From: DATAES01 sp036257895
GTDB lineage: Bacteria > Actinomycetota > Acidimicrobiia > Acidimicrobiales > JACDCH01
Reading direction: 5' to 3'
Length of the DNA: 24,930 nt
NCBI GenBank assembly: GCA_036257895.1
Contig: DATAES010000197.1
Location: forward strand, 1-24,930
This document shows, piece after piece, positions 14,105-21,451 of the stretch (within the stretch, counting starts at the first letter, position 1; each line of letters opens with the position of its first letter). The position numbers and the translations under genes are program-made. Below the pieces are notes generated by a model, which saw only the letters and a list, made by a program, of their open reading frames with translations, was not told where the DNA came from and made no database searches.

Positions 14105-14779
14105 CTAGGAGTCACCGCGATCACTGTCGCGAAGCAGGGCTCGTTCCGCCGTCCTGATGAGCAGGTCGACCACATCGTCGATGTCGAGGCCTCGGCCGGT
14201 GTACAGCGAGTCGAACGACTCGAAGCTCGTGAGCACCCACAGCAGATCAGCAGCTTCCGAGACGGTGACGTGTGGGAGTAGCAGTTGCTGCTCCGCAAGG
14301 CGCTGCGCTAGATGGGTCATGCCGCCGGCACGGTTTTGTTCCTTCTGCGTGATGGTGCCTTCGTCCGCGTCCGGATCGAGTTGCGACATCGAGAACAGCA
14401 CGCGGTACACGTCTCGATCCTCGACGTACATCTCCATGCCGGCGCGGAAGCCACCGCGGAGGTGCTCGCGCGCGTCTGGATGCGCGACCGCGCGCGTCAG
14501 GTCGGCGAGGCCGCCGCGGTCCCACAGATCGTTGGCGAACGCCTGGAGCAGACCGGCGCGCGACCCGAACACCAGATAGATGGTCGAGCGGGCGACCCGG
14601 GCGAGGCCGGCCACCTGGTCGAGGCTCAGGGGATCGGTGGGTGCGTCCCGGAGGCGCTGGGCCACTGCGTCGAGGATCCGCCGCCGGGTCTCGTCGGCCG
14701 CATCGGCACGCAGCCGCTGCTCGTACTTGCGAGTCGCCACTTCGCCAGTGTCGCACATTTCACTTGACAGTTCGCTCAT
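14105..14779 (-). CDS. TetR-family transcriptional regulator
   Basis: A 224-residue repressor. The helix-turn-helix is at about 51-74 (LSLDQVAGLARVARSTIYLV), followed by a ligand-binding helical domain of normal length (VEDRDVYRVLFSMSQLD, and the C-terminal IDDVVDLLIRTAERALL). ATG 14779 is used; ATG 14758 and GTG 14740 are in frame, and none has a clear Shine-Dalgarno, so the start is uncertain by up to 13 residues. The longer frame upstream is a shadow of the monooxygenase. It is divergent from the FAD monooxygenase with 37 bp between the chosen starts, and a GACAG dyad in that gap fits autoregulation and control of the enzyme operon. Confidence 0.9.
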   Translation of the reverse strand: MSELSSEMCDTGEVATRKYEQRLRADAADETRRRILDAVAQRLRDAPTDPLSLDQVAGLARVARSTIYLVFGSRAGLLQAFANDLWDRGGLADLTRAVAHPDAREHLRGGFRAGMEMYVEDRDVYRVLFSMSQLDPDADEGTITQKEQNRAGGMTHLAQRLAEQQLLLPHVTVSEAADLLWVLTSFESFDSLYTGRGLDIDDVVDLLIRTAERALLRDSDRGDS

Positions 14780-14795
14780 TGAAAGACAGTCTGTC
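14766..14795. promoter_or_regulatory. Probable TetR operator with a flanking half-site
   Basis: GACAG-T-CTGTC (14785-14795) is a perfect 5-bp dyad. A further GACAG lies at 14766-14770 inside TTGACAG. The dyad is in the divergent gap, about 9 bp upstream of a weak TACGAA hexamer (14804-14809) that precedes GTG 14817 by 7 nt, so bound repressor would block both promoters. Confidence 0.5.
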
Positions 14796-14816
14796 GTGTG
14801 AACTACGAAGTGTCTC

Positions 14817-16367
14817 GTGAAAGTTGAGCCCACGGTGAGTGCAGCGACGTTCGAGGACGCGGCGACGTTCGAGGAAGAAGTACCGGTGCTGGTGGTCGGA
14901 GCCGGGCCTGCGGGCCTGAGCGCTGCGATCACCCTGGCTGCGCACGGTGTTCCTTGCCTGTTGGTGGAGCGGCGGGCGACGCCGCCGTCGTTGCCCCGGG
15001 CGACCGTCACCAGCCTGCGGACGATGGAGCTGGTGCGATCCTGGGGTCTCACCGACGCCGTGCTCACCGGTGCCACCGACGTCGTGTGGCTGCTCTGGAT
15101 GTGCACGACGCTGGCAGAGGCCGGCGCCGGAACCGGTCACGACGTCGGGATTCCATCGAGGGCCGAGAGCGCTCTGCTGAGCCCGACGGCACCCGCCTGC
15201 GTACCGCAGGATCATCTCGAACGGGTGCTGCTCCGCCATCTCCGTGCGATGCCCGACACCCGTGTCGAAGTCGGCGTCGAGTTGGTCAGCCTCGAGAACG
15301 ACACGTCCGGAGTCCGCGCCACCGTTCGCGATCTGGCGAGTGGTCGTCATCGCGTGGTTCGGGCCCGATACCTCCTCGCGGCCGACGGTGTGCGCAGCCG
15401 CGTGCGAACAGCGCTCGGTGTCGCGCAGCACGGCGCCGACCACCTCCACGAAAGTGTCTCCGTGCTGTTCCACGCTCCACTCTGGGACGTCGCCGGCGCG
15501 CACCGCTACGGCATCTACGGCGTCACACATCCGGAGGCTGCGGGGACGCTTCTCCCGGCCGGCGGCGACCGATGGATCTACGCCTTCGAGTGGGATCCGG
15601 CGCGCGAGCAGCTCGACCGCTACACCACCGAGCGGCTCACCGATCTCATTCGCCTCGCCTCCGGTGCTTCCGCGCTCGCGCCGCGGATCACCAACGTTGG
15701 CGCGGTCACCTTCGGCGCGTTCATCGCGGAACGGTTTCGCGACGGCCGCACGTTTCTCATCGGCGACGCCGCCCATCGCATCACGCCGCGCGGCGGTACT
15801 GGCATGAACATGGCGATCGCCGACGGCTACGACCTCGGTTGGAAGCTCGCGTGGGTGCTTCGCAACTGGGCCGATCCGGGCCTGCTCGACACGTACGAAG
15901 CGGAACGACGTCCGGCCGCGCAGCACAACCTCGAACGATCGATGGATCCGCTCGGCAGTCGCCGCCCGTCCACCGACGAAGTGCACGTCGATCTCGGCGG
16001 ACGGCTCGCGCACGTCTGGTTGCAAGGAGAACAGGTGCAGACGTCGACGCTCGACTTGCTCGGTCGAGGTCTCACGTTGTTCACCGTCCCGAGCGCGTGG
16101 GAGGGCGCAGCTGCTCTGGTCGAGGCGGACGTACCGATCGACGTTCGAGTTCTCGATCGTTTCACTGCTCGCGCGCTCGGCGTGCGCGGCTGCGGCGCAA
16201 TGCTCGTACGCCCGGACGGCATCGTCGTCGGTTCGTGGGTCGACGACGACAACGCGCTCGGCGCGCTACGGAACGCTACGGTGCGGGCCTTGTGCCAGCG
16301 CGCCTCGAGGCCGATGTCTGCGTCGTCGGAGCTGGCTATGCCGGCCTCACCGCAGCACGTCGCCTGA
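14817..16367 (+). CDS. FAD-dependent aromatic-ring monooxygenase (PHBH/TfdB-like)
   Basis: A 516-residue class A flavoprotein monooxygenase that hydroxylates phenol-like rings using NAD(P)H and O2. The dinucleotide fold is GAGPAG at 28-33 (VPVLVVGAGPAGLSAA), and the second FAD motif is FLIGDAAHRITPRGGTGMN (about 313-331). The C-terminal region has the thioredoxin-like LVRPDGIVVGSW typical of PheA/MhpA relatives. GTG 14817 is used; GTG 14835 is possible. The N-terminus has a small direct repeat, AATFED-AATFEE, from a 14-bp duplicate with 18-bp period at 14844 and 14862. The last ~24 residues run on inside the next gene and do not look conserved. The substrate is unknown; TetR divergence suggests ligand induction. 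Confidence 0.88.
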   Translation: MKVEPTVSAATFEDAATFEEEVPVLVVGAGPAGLSAAITLAAHGVPCLLVERRATPPSLPRATVTSLRTMELVRSWGLTDAVLTGATDVVWLLWMCTTLAEAGAGTGHDVGIPSRAESALLSPTAPACVPQDHLERVLLRHLRAMPDTRVEVGVELVSLENDTSGVRATVRDLASGRHRVVRARYLLAADGVRSRVRTALGVAQHGADHLHESVSVLFHAPLWDVAGAHRYGIYGVTHPEAAGTLLPAGGDRWIYAFEWDPAREQLDRYTTERLTDLIRLASGASALAPRITNVGAVTFGAFIAERFRDGRTFLIGDAAHRITPRGGTGMNMAIADGYDLGWKLAWVLRNWADPGLLDTYEAERRPAAQHNLERSMDPLGSRRPSTDEVHVDLGGRLAHVWLQGEQVQTSTLDLLGRGLTLFTVPSAWEGAAALVEADVPIDVRVLDRFTARALGVRGCGAMLVRPDGIVVGSWVDDDNALGALRNATVRALCQRASRPMSASSELAMPASPQHVA

Positions 16368-17650
16368 CCCAAGCCGGCAAGTCGGTCGCCGCGCTCGAAG
16401 CGCGCGACCGTGTCGGTGGTCGTATCTGGACGTACCAACTACCCGACGGCACACCCGTGGACCGAGGCGGTGCGTGGCTCGGACCGAAGCACGATCGCAT
16501 CTTCGAGTTGGCGCGCGAGGTCGGCGTCTCGACGTACAAGACGTGGGTCGACGGCGCGCACCTGCTGATCGACCACGGCCGAACGCGCCGTTACACCGGA
16601 CTGATCCCGAAGATCAGCCCGCTCGCCATCATCACGCTCGCGATGGCGCAGACGAAGTTGAATCGGATGGCCCGACAGTTGCCAATCGATGCGCCGTGGT
16701 CGGCGAAGCGCGCTGGGGAGTGGGACTCGCGTTCGGTTGCGTGGTGGCTCGAACGATCGGGCGTCCGCACGCAGATCGCGCGGGAGATGTTCGAGATGGC
16801 GTTGCGAGGGTTGATGACAGGCGACCTCGAGGAGACATCGCTGCTCCATCTGCTGCTCCTCGTGCGAGGGCACGGCAGCATCAACACGCTGTTCTCGATC
16901 GAGAACGGCGCGCAGGAGAACATGGTCGACGGAGGCGCGGGGATCATCGCACAACGAGTGGCCGACGAGTTGGGTGACGGGGTTCGTCTGAGCGCGCCGG
17001 TTCGCAAGATCACCCAGCGCGACGACCGCGTGGTCGTCGACGCAGACGACGTCTCGGTGTCTGCGCGGCATGTGATCGTCACCATCCCGCCTGCGCTCGT
17101 CCTCGACATCGAGTTCGATCCCGTCCTGCCCGACGATCGCGTGACGCTGTATCGCAATGACGTCGCCGGGCCGGAGACCAAGACGCTGGTCGTCTACGAC
17201 GAGGCGTTCTGGCGGACTGACGGCTTCAGTGGGCAGTCCTCTGAACCGGGGACGGCATCCGAGGTCACACTGGACGCCTCGCCCGCGTCCGGAAGTCCGG
17301 GTGTGATCGGGTCCTTCACGTTCGGACCGGTCGCGGCGCGCGTGGACGAGCTCGGCGCCGACGAGCGCCGCAAGTCCGTGCTCGACGCCCTCACGACCAG
17401 GTTCGGCCCTCGCGCCGCATCGCCCTCCGACTACATCGAGACGCAGTGGTGGAAGGAACCGTGGACGCGGGGGTGCTCGATGGCGCACCTTCCGCCCGGA
17501 TTCCTCACTCGCTACGGACCGCTCTTGCGCGAGCCGTTCCGTCGCGTGCACTGGGCCGGCACCGAGACGGCGACGACTTCCCACGGTGCCATCGACGGTG
17601 CCGTCCGTTCGGGCGAACGCGCCGCGGCCGAGATCCTCGAGCGGTCCTGA
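16292..17650 (+). CDS. Flavin-containing amine oxidase
   Basis: A 452-residue monoamine oxidase-like flavoprotein that oxidises amines to imines. It starts EADVCVVGAGYAGLTAARRL with the Rossmann GAGYAG at 13-18, then ALEARDRVGGRIWTY. The C-terminal FAD part is HWAGTETATTSHGAIDGAV, a near-canonical motif. No signal peptide or membrane tail is visible. GTG 16292 is used because the fold begins 8 residues later; no ATG is close and the Shine-Dalgarno is weak. The gene overlaps the monooxygenase by 76 bp in another frame. Pairing with an aromatic hydroxylase suggests degradation or tailoring of an aromatic amine (inference). Confidence 0.88.
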   Translation: MPARLEADVCVVGAGYAGLTAARRLTQAGKSVAALEARDRVGGRIWTYQLPDGTPVDRGGAWLGPKHDRIFELAREVGVSTYKTWVDGAHLLIDHGRTRRYTGLIPKISPLAIITLAMAQTKLNRMARQLPIDAPWSAKRAGEWDSRSVAWWLERSGVRTQIAREMFEMALRGLMTGDLEETSLLHLLLLVRGHGSINTLFSIENGAQENMVDGGAGIIAQRVADELGDGVRLSAPVRKITQRDDRVVVDADDVSVSARHVIVTIPPALVLDIEFDPVLPDDRVTLYRNDVAGPETKTLVVYDEAFWRTDGFSGQSSEPGTASEVTLDASPASGSPGVIGSFTFGPVAARVDELGADERRKSVLDALTTRFGPRAASPSDYIETQWWKEPWTRGCSMAHLPPGFLTRYGPLLREPFRRVHWAGTETATTSHGAIDGAVRSGERAAAEILERS

Positions 17651-17660
17651 CCCGTCTCCA

Positions 17661-17716
17661 CTCCGTTCTGGCGTCAACGAGTGCGCATATGCACACTGAT
17701 TGACGCCAGAACGGAG
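17661..17716. terminator. Perfect 17-bp inverted repeat between convergent genes
   Basis: CTCCGTTCTGGCGTCAA (17661-17677) and its exact complement (17700-17716) flank a 22-nt loop containing the 8-bp palindrome GCATATGC within GTGC-GCATAT-GCAC. It sits in the 73-bp gap between the stop codons of the amine oxidase (17650) and aceE (17724), and probably ends both transcripts. No T-tract follows on either strand. Confidence 0.65.
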
Positions 17717-17723
17717 AAACGGC

Positions 17724-20444
17724 CTACGACTCGCGAGGGTCGGGAGCCTCGGTGTCGATCTGGTAGTGCGCGATTGCCTTCGCGACGTCGTCGGAGGTCG
17801 CGTCACCCTGGTCTGCCAGACCTCCCAGTGCGGCGACCGCGATGTGGCCGGCATCGGTCTCGAAGAACCGGCGCAGCGCGTCGCGTGTGTCGCTCCGTCC
17901 GAAGCCGTCGGTGCCGAGCGTGATGTAGTGCCGATCGTCCGGCACCCACCTTGCGATCTGGTCCGGCACCGCCTTCATGAAGTCCGTCACCGCCACGATC
18001 GGCCCAGTGGTCGACCCGAGCTTCGTCGACACGTACGGCGTTCGCGCTTCTTCGCCCGGGTGCAGTCGGTTCCACCGTTCGGTCGTCAGCGCTTCCTCGC
18101 GCAGCTTCTTGTACGAGGTCACCGACCACAACTCGGCCGCCACGTCGAAGTGCTCCGCAAGGTCAGCTTGGGCCTGACGGGCCGCACCTTGGGCTGATCC
18201 GGAGAACAGGATCGTCGCGCGCCCCTTCGGTCCTTCAGGTGCGTCCGCCCACTTGTACAAGCCGTTGATGATCTCGTTGTCGAGCTCGGCGTTCTCGGGC
18301 TTCGGCGGCTGCACGTAGTTCTCGTTGTAGAGGGTGAGGTAGTAGAAGACGGCATTGCCCGGCGACAGTGCGTCGGGGCCGTACATGCGGTCGATCCCGT
18401 GACGAATGATCGCCGCCATCTCATACGCGAACGCCGGGTCGTACGCCTCACAGGAAGGCACGGTCGATGCAAGAAGATGGCTGTGCCCGTCCTGGTGCTG
18501 CAGTCCTTCTCCGAGCAAGGTCGTGCGTCCGGCCGTGGCGCCGAGCAGGAAACCGCGTGCGCGAGCGTCGGCTGCTGCCCACAGCAGGTCACCGACGCGC
18601 TGGAACCCGAACATTGAATAGAAGATGAAGAAAGGCACCATCGGCACACCGCGTGTCGCGTACGACGTGCCGGCCGCCGTGAAGCTCGACGTGGAGCCGG
18701 CTTCGGTGATCCCTTCTTCGAGGATCTGTCCGTCCTTCGATTCCGTGTACGACAGCAGCAACTGCGCGTCGACCGGGTCGTACTTCTGTCCGTGCGATGC
18801 GTAGATCTTGAACTCGCGGAACAGCGCGTCCATGCCGAACGTGCGCGCTTCGTCCGGGATGATCGGCACGACCCGCGGGCCGAACTTCTTGTCACGCCCG
18901 AGGTTCCGCAACAGGCGCGTGAAGGCCATCGTCGTGGAGACCTCTTGCTTGCCCGATCCCTTGTCGAACTCGCCGAAGACATCGGCCGGGGGCAGTTCGA
19001 GGGGGCGCTTGATGGTGACGACCCGGCGAGGCACGGCGCCGTCGAGCGCGGTGCGCCGGTCCATCATGTACCGGTACTCCTCGCTGTCCTCCGGAGGCCG
19101 GTAGTACGGCGGCTCCTTGCCCGGGGCGAGCGACTCCTCCGGAATCTGGTCCTGCAGGTACAGCCGCTCGCGGAGCGCGATCAACTGGTCGTTGGTCATC
19201 TTCTTGATCTGGTGCGTCGCGTTGCGGCCTTCGACTTCGGAGCCGAGCGTCCAGCCCTTCACGGTCTTGGCGAGGATGACGGTCGGCGCGCCTTCCTGCT
19301 CGGTCGCGGCTTTGTACGCCGCGTACAACTTCCGGTAGTCGTGACCACCCCGCGGCAGCCACCGCAGGTCTTCGTCGGACAGATGCTCGACGAGCTTGCG
19401 CAGACGTCGGTCCGGTCCGAAGAAGTGCTCACGGATGTACGCACCGGACTCCACCGCGTACCGCTGGAACTCGCCGTCGACGGTCGTGTTCATCTTGTTC
19501 AGCAGGACGCCGTCGACATCACGCATCAACAGCTCGTCCCACTTGGCGCCCCAGATCACCTTGATGACGTTCCAGCCCGCGCCTCGGAACATTGCCTCCA
19601 GCTCTTGGATGATCTTGCCGTTGCCGCGAACCGGACCGTCGAGCCGCTGCAAGTTGCAGTTCACGACCCAGATCAGATTGTCGAGTTGCTCGCGTGCAGC
19701 AAGCGAGATCGAGCCCAACGTCTCGGGTTCGTCGCACTCGCCGTCGCCGAGGAAGCACCACACCTTCGAGCCGGATGTGTCGTCGATGCGGCGGTTGTGC
19801 AGGTACTTGTTGAACCGAGCTTGATAGATCGAGTTGATGGGGCCGAGCCCCATCGACACCGTGGGGAACTCCCAGAACTCCGGCATGAGGCGTGGATGCG
19901 GGTACGACGAGAGCCCGTTACCGCCGATCTCTCGGCGGAAGTTGTCGAGCTGCTCCTCGGTCAACCGCCCTTCGAGAAACGCCCGCGCATAGATCCCGGG
20001 TGTGGCGTGCCCTTGGATGTAGAGGTGGTCGCCGGCGAGACCGTCGTCCTTCCCGCGGAAGAACCAGTTGAAGCCGACCTCGTAGAGCGAGGCCGATGAT
20101 GCGTAGGTGGAGAGGTGTCCGCCGATGCCTTCAGCGTGTTTGTTGGCCTTCACCACCATCACCGCTGCGTTCCATCGGATGTAGGCACGGATGCGGCGCT
20201 CGATGTGCTCGTCGCCCGGGAACCAGGGCTCTTCTTCGGGCGGGATGGTGTTGACGTACGGCGTGCTGACCGTCGCGGGGTGACCGACCTGCAGCTCGCG
20301 GGCCCGCTCCAACAGCTTCGACATCAGGAACCGCGCCCGAGTCTTGCCCTGGGCCTCGACGATGGCGGTCAGCGAGTCGAGCCATTCCTGCGTCTCCTCC
20401 GGATCGACGTCCGGAAGCTGATGGACGAACCCGTCGATGATCAT
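17724..20444 (-). CDS. aceE: Pyruvate dehydrogenase E1 component (homodimeric AceE)
   Basis: A 906-residue thiamine diphosphate enzyme that decarboxylates pyruvate and passes the acetyl group to E2 in the cytoplasmic pyruvate dehydrogenase complex. The TPP/Mg motif begins LGDGECDEPETLGS (GDG at 233-235) and ends at NCN (262-264), about 28 residues apart as in the family. Substrate-channel and cofactor signatures such as YHP-like SYPHPRLMPEFWEFPTVSMGLG and GRTTLLGEGLQHQDGHSHL are present. Length compares with 887 in E. coli. ATG 20444 starts MIIDGFVHQLPDVDPEE. E2 and E3 genes are not adjacent. It is divergent from rnhA, 42 bp apart. Confidence 0.97.
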   Translation of the reverse strand: MIIDGFVHQLPDVDPEETQEWLDSLTAIVEAQGKTRARFLMSKLLERARELQVGHPATVSTPYVNTIPPEEEPWFPGDEHIERRIRAYIRWNAAVMVVKANKHAEGIGGHLSTYASSASLYEVGFNWFFRGKDDGLAGDHLYIQGHATPGIYARAFLEGRLTEEQLDNFRREIGGNGLSSYPHPRLMPEFWEFPTVSMGLGPINSIYQARFNKYLHNRRIDDTSGSKVWCFLGDGECDEPETLGSISLAAREQLDNLIWVVNCNLQRLDGPVRGNGKIIQELEAMFRGAGWNVIKVIWGAKWDELLMRDVDGVLLNKMNTTVDGEFQRYAVESGAYIREHFFGPDRRLRKLVEHLSDEDLRWLPRGGHDYRKLYAAYKAATEQEGAPTVILAKTVKGWTLGSEVEGRNATHQIKKMTNDQLIALRERLYLQDQIPEESLAPGKEPPYYRPPEDSEEYRYMMDRRTALDGAVPRRVVTIKRPLELPPADVFGEFDKGSGKQEVSTTMAFTRLLRNLGRDKKFGPRVVPIIPDEARTFGMDALFREFKIYASHGQKYDPVDAQLLLSYTESKDGQILEEGITEAGSTSSFTAAGTSYATRGVPMVPFFIFYSMFGFQRVGDLLWAAADARARGFLLGATAGRTTLLGEGLQHQDGHSHLLASTVPSCEAYDPAFAYEMAAIIRHGIDRMYGPDALSPGNAVFYYLTLYNENYVQPPKPENAELDNEIINGLYKWADAPEGPKGRATILFSGSAQGAARQAQADLAEHFDVAAELWSVTSYKKLREEALTTERWNRLHPGEEARTPYVSTKLGSTTGPIVAVTDFMKAVPDQIARWVPDDRHYITLGTDGFGRSDTRDALRRFFETDAGHIAVAALGGLADQGDATSDDVAKAIAHYQIDTEAPDPRES

Positions 20445-20459
20445 GGTTTCATTCTCTCG

Positions 20460-20471
20460 CCGGATATCCGG
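20460..20471. promoter_or_regulatory. 12-bp perfect palindrome between aceE and rnhA
   Basis: CCGGATATCCGG is a perfect palindrome in the middle of the 42-bp divergent gap, 15 bp from each start codon. It is well placed to control both genes. A sister motif of the form CCGGA-NN-TCCGG also lies at 6096-6107 in another intergenic gap. Confidence 0.4.
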
Positions 20472-20486
20472 TAATGCTCTCCACCC

Positions 20487-20948
20487 GTGCGAATCGTGTA
20501 CACGGACGGCGCCTGCAGCGGCAACCCTGGGCCAGGCGGTTGGGCATGGGCCGTTCCTGACGGCCCGTACGCGAGCGGCGCCGACCCGCACACGACGAAC
20601 CAGCGCATGGAGATCACGGCCGTGCTCGAAGCACTCACCACGCTAGGGGAGTCAGCGGAGCCCATCGAGGTCGTGAGCGATTCGACGTACGTGGTGAACT
20701 GCTTCCGCGACAAGTGGTACGTGAAGTGGCGGAGGAGCGGGTGGCTCAACAGTCAGCGCAAGCCTGTCGCCAGCCGTGACCTTTGGGAGCCCCTCGTCGA
20801 ACTCGTCCTCGCGCGCGGCAATGTCACGTTCCGTTGGGTCAAGGGTCATAGCGCGGACGCGATGAACGATCTCGTCGACGGGCTCGCCGTCGAAGCGTCA
20901 CTCACCCAGATCGGCCGCACCGGCGATCTCGGTAACTCCGTGCCCTGA
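20487..20948 (+). CDS. rnhA: Ribonuclease HI
   Basis: A 153-residue RNase HI that cuts the RNA strand of RNA-DNA hybrids. The four acidic metal ligands are all visible: D7 (YTDGACSGNPGPGG), E42 (QRMEITAVLEAL), D65 (VSDSTYVV) and D131 (GHSADAMNDLVD), with the loop His at 121. There is no N-terminal hybrid-binding domain. GTG 20487 is used because the first strand MRIVYTDG starts there. No strong Shine-Dalgarno; a TAATGC hexamer lies 9 nt upstream. It converges on the J-domain gene with a 28-bp gap. Confidence 0.95.
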   Translation: MRIVYTDGACSGNPGPGGWAWAVPDGPYASGADPHTTNQRMEITAVLEALTTLGESAEPIEVVSDSTYVVNCFRDKWYVKWRRSGWLNSQRKPVASRDLWEPLVELVLARGNVTFRWVKGHSADAMNDLVDGLAVEASLTQIGRTGDLGNSVP

Positions 20949-20976
20949 TCGCGCGCGTCACCCAGCGGGGCATCGC

Positions 20977-21429
20977 CTACCGACCCTTGCGGCGGCGTAG
21001 CTCCATGTACGCGATGTTCAGATCGCGGATGCGCCGATCGCTGTCCTCGCGTTGTTCGGGCGCCGCGTCGAAGAGCCGGTCGGGATGGTGCAGCTTGGCC
21101 AGCAGTCGGTGTCTGCTCGTGATCTCGTCCCACGAGGCTGTCGGCGGTAGATCGAGGACGACGTATGGGTCGGTCTCGTCGAAGAGGCCGCCGCTCTCGC
21201 CACCGCCGGACCAATCGAACACCGACTCGGAGTTGCAATCCGACTCGGAGGCGCTCGTCCGCCGCCCCTGACCCTGCGTAACCCGACCCGTTTCGCCCTC
21301 GTCGCGTGCTGCCCACCACGCGTATTCCTCGTCGTTGAGGTCGGCCGATTCCCGTGGCTCTTCGTGGACTTCGCCGTCCTCGCCGTCGCGGCGTCGGCGG
21401 CGCCACCGACTCCAGGGGCGGTCGGGCAC
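20977..21429 (-). CDS. C-terminal J-domain protein
   Basis: A 150-residue protein. Residues 1-80 are Arg-rich then acidic and low-complexity (RPWSRWRRRRRDGEDGEV, EEYAWWAARDEGETG). The J domain follows (about 86-147): DPYVVLDLPPTASWDEITS, then the invariant HPD at 115-117 (LHHPDRLF). J proteins stimulate DnaK-type ATPases. A J domain at the C-terminus, after a disordered tail, is the reverse of DnaJ. GTG 21429 is chosen because TACCTT lies exactly 6 nt upstream, implying a leaderless mRNA; the longer frame is antisense to the hydantoinase gene. No hsp70 gene is nearby. Confidence 0.8.
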   Translation of the reverse strand: MPDRPWSRWRRRRRDGEDGEVHEEPRESADLNDEEYAWWAARDEGETGRVTQGQGRRTSASESDCNSESVFDWSGGGESGGLFDETDPYVVLDLPPTASWDEITSRHRLLAKLHHPDRLFDAAPEQREDSDRRIRDLNIAYMELRRRKGR

Positions 21430-21435
21430 TCCACC

Positions 21436-21441
21436 AAGGTA
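21436..21441 (-). promoter_or_regulatory. -10 element of the J-domain gene (leaderless)
   Basis: On the minus strand TACCTT precedes GTG 21429 by 6 nt. It shares two base pairs (21440-21441) with the plus-strand -10 of the hydantoinase gene, so only one polymerase can occupy the site. Confidence 0.5.
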
Positions 21442-21445
21442 CGTT
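21440..21445 (+). promoter_or_regulatory. -10 element of the hydantoinase operon (leaderless)
   Basis: TACGTT precedes GTG 21452 by 6 nt, with no Shine-Dalgarno. It overlaps the opposing -10 of the J-domain gene. Confidence 0.5.
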
Positions 21446-21451
21446 CCGCGT

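Noticed and set aside
14764..14769. TTGACA as a -35 element for the monooxygenase
   Set aside because: No TAnnnT hexamer lies 16-19 bp downstream; more likely it is part of the GACAG operator half-site.
14780..15106. N-terminal extension of the TetR protein
   Set aside because: It is antisense to the monooxygenase start and has no regulator-like sequence; TetR homology begins near 14740.
14760..16025. 421-codon minus-strand frame over the monooxygenase
   Set aside because: Antisense shadow of a clear FAD monooxygenase with no recognisable domain.
14954..16291. Long upstream extension of the amine oxidase frame
   Set aside because: Arg/Pro-rich out-of-frame translation of the monooxygenase. 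The flavoprotein fold starts only at 16292.
18792..20099. 435-codon open frame on the plus strand, antisense to aceE
   Set aside because: It lies wholly inside the certain aceE gene; high third-position GC in the sense frame keeps the antisense frame free of stops. Composition is Arg/His/Val-biased and shows no motif.
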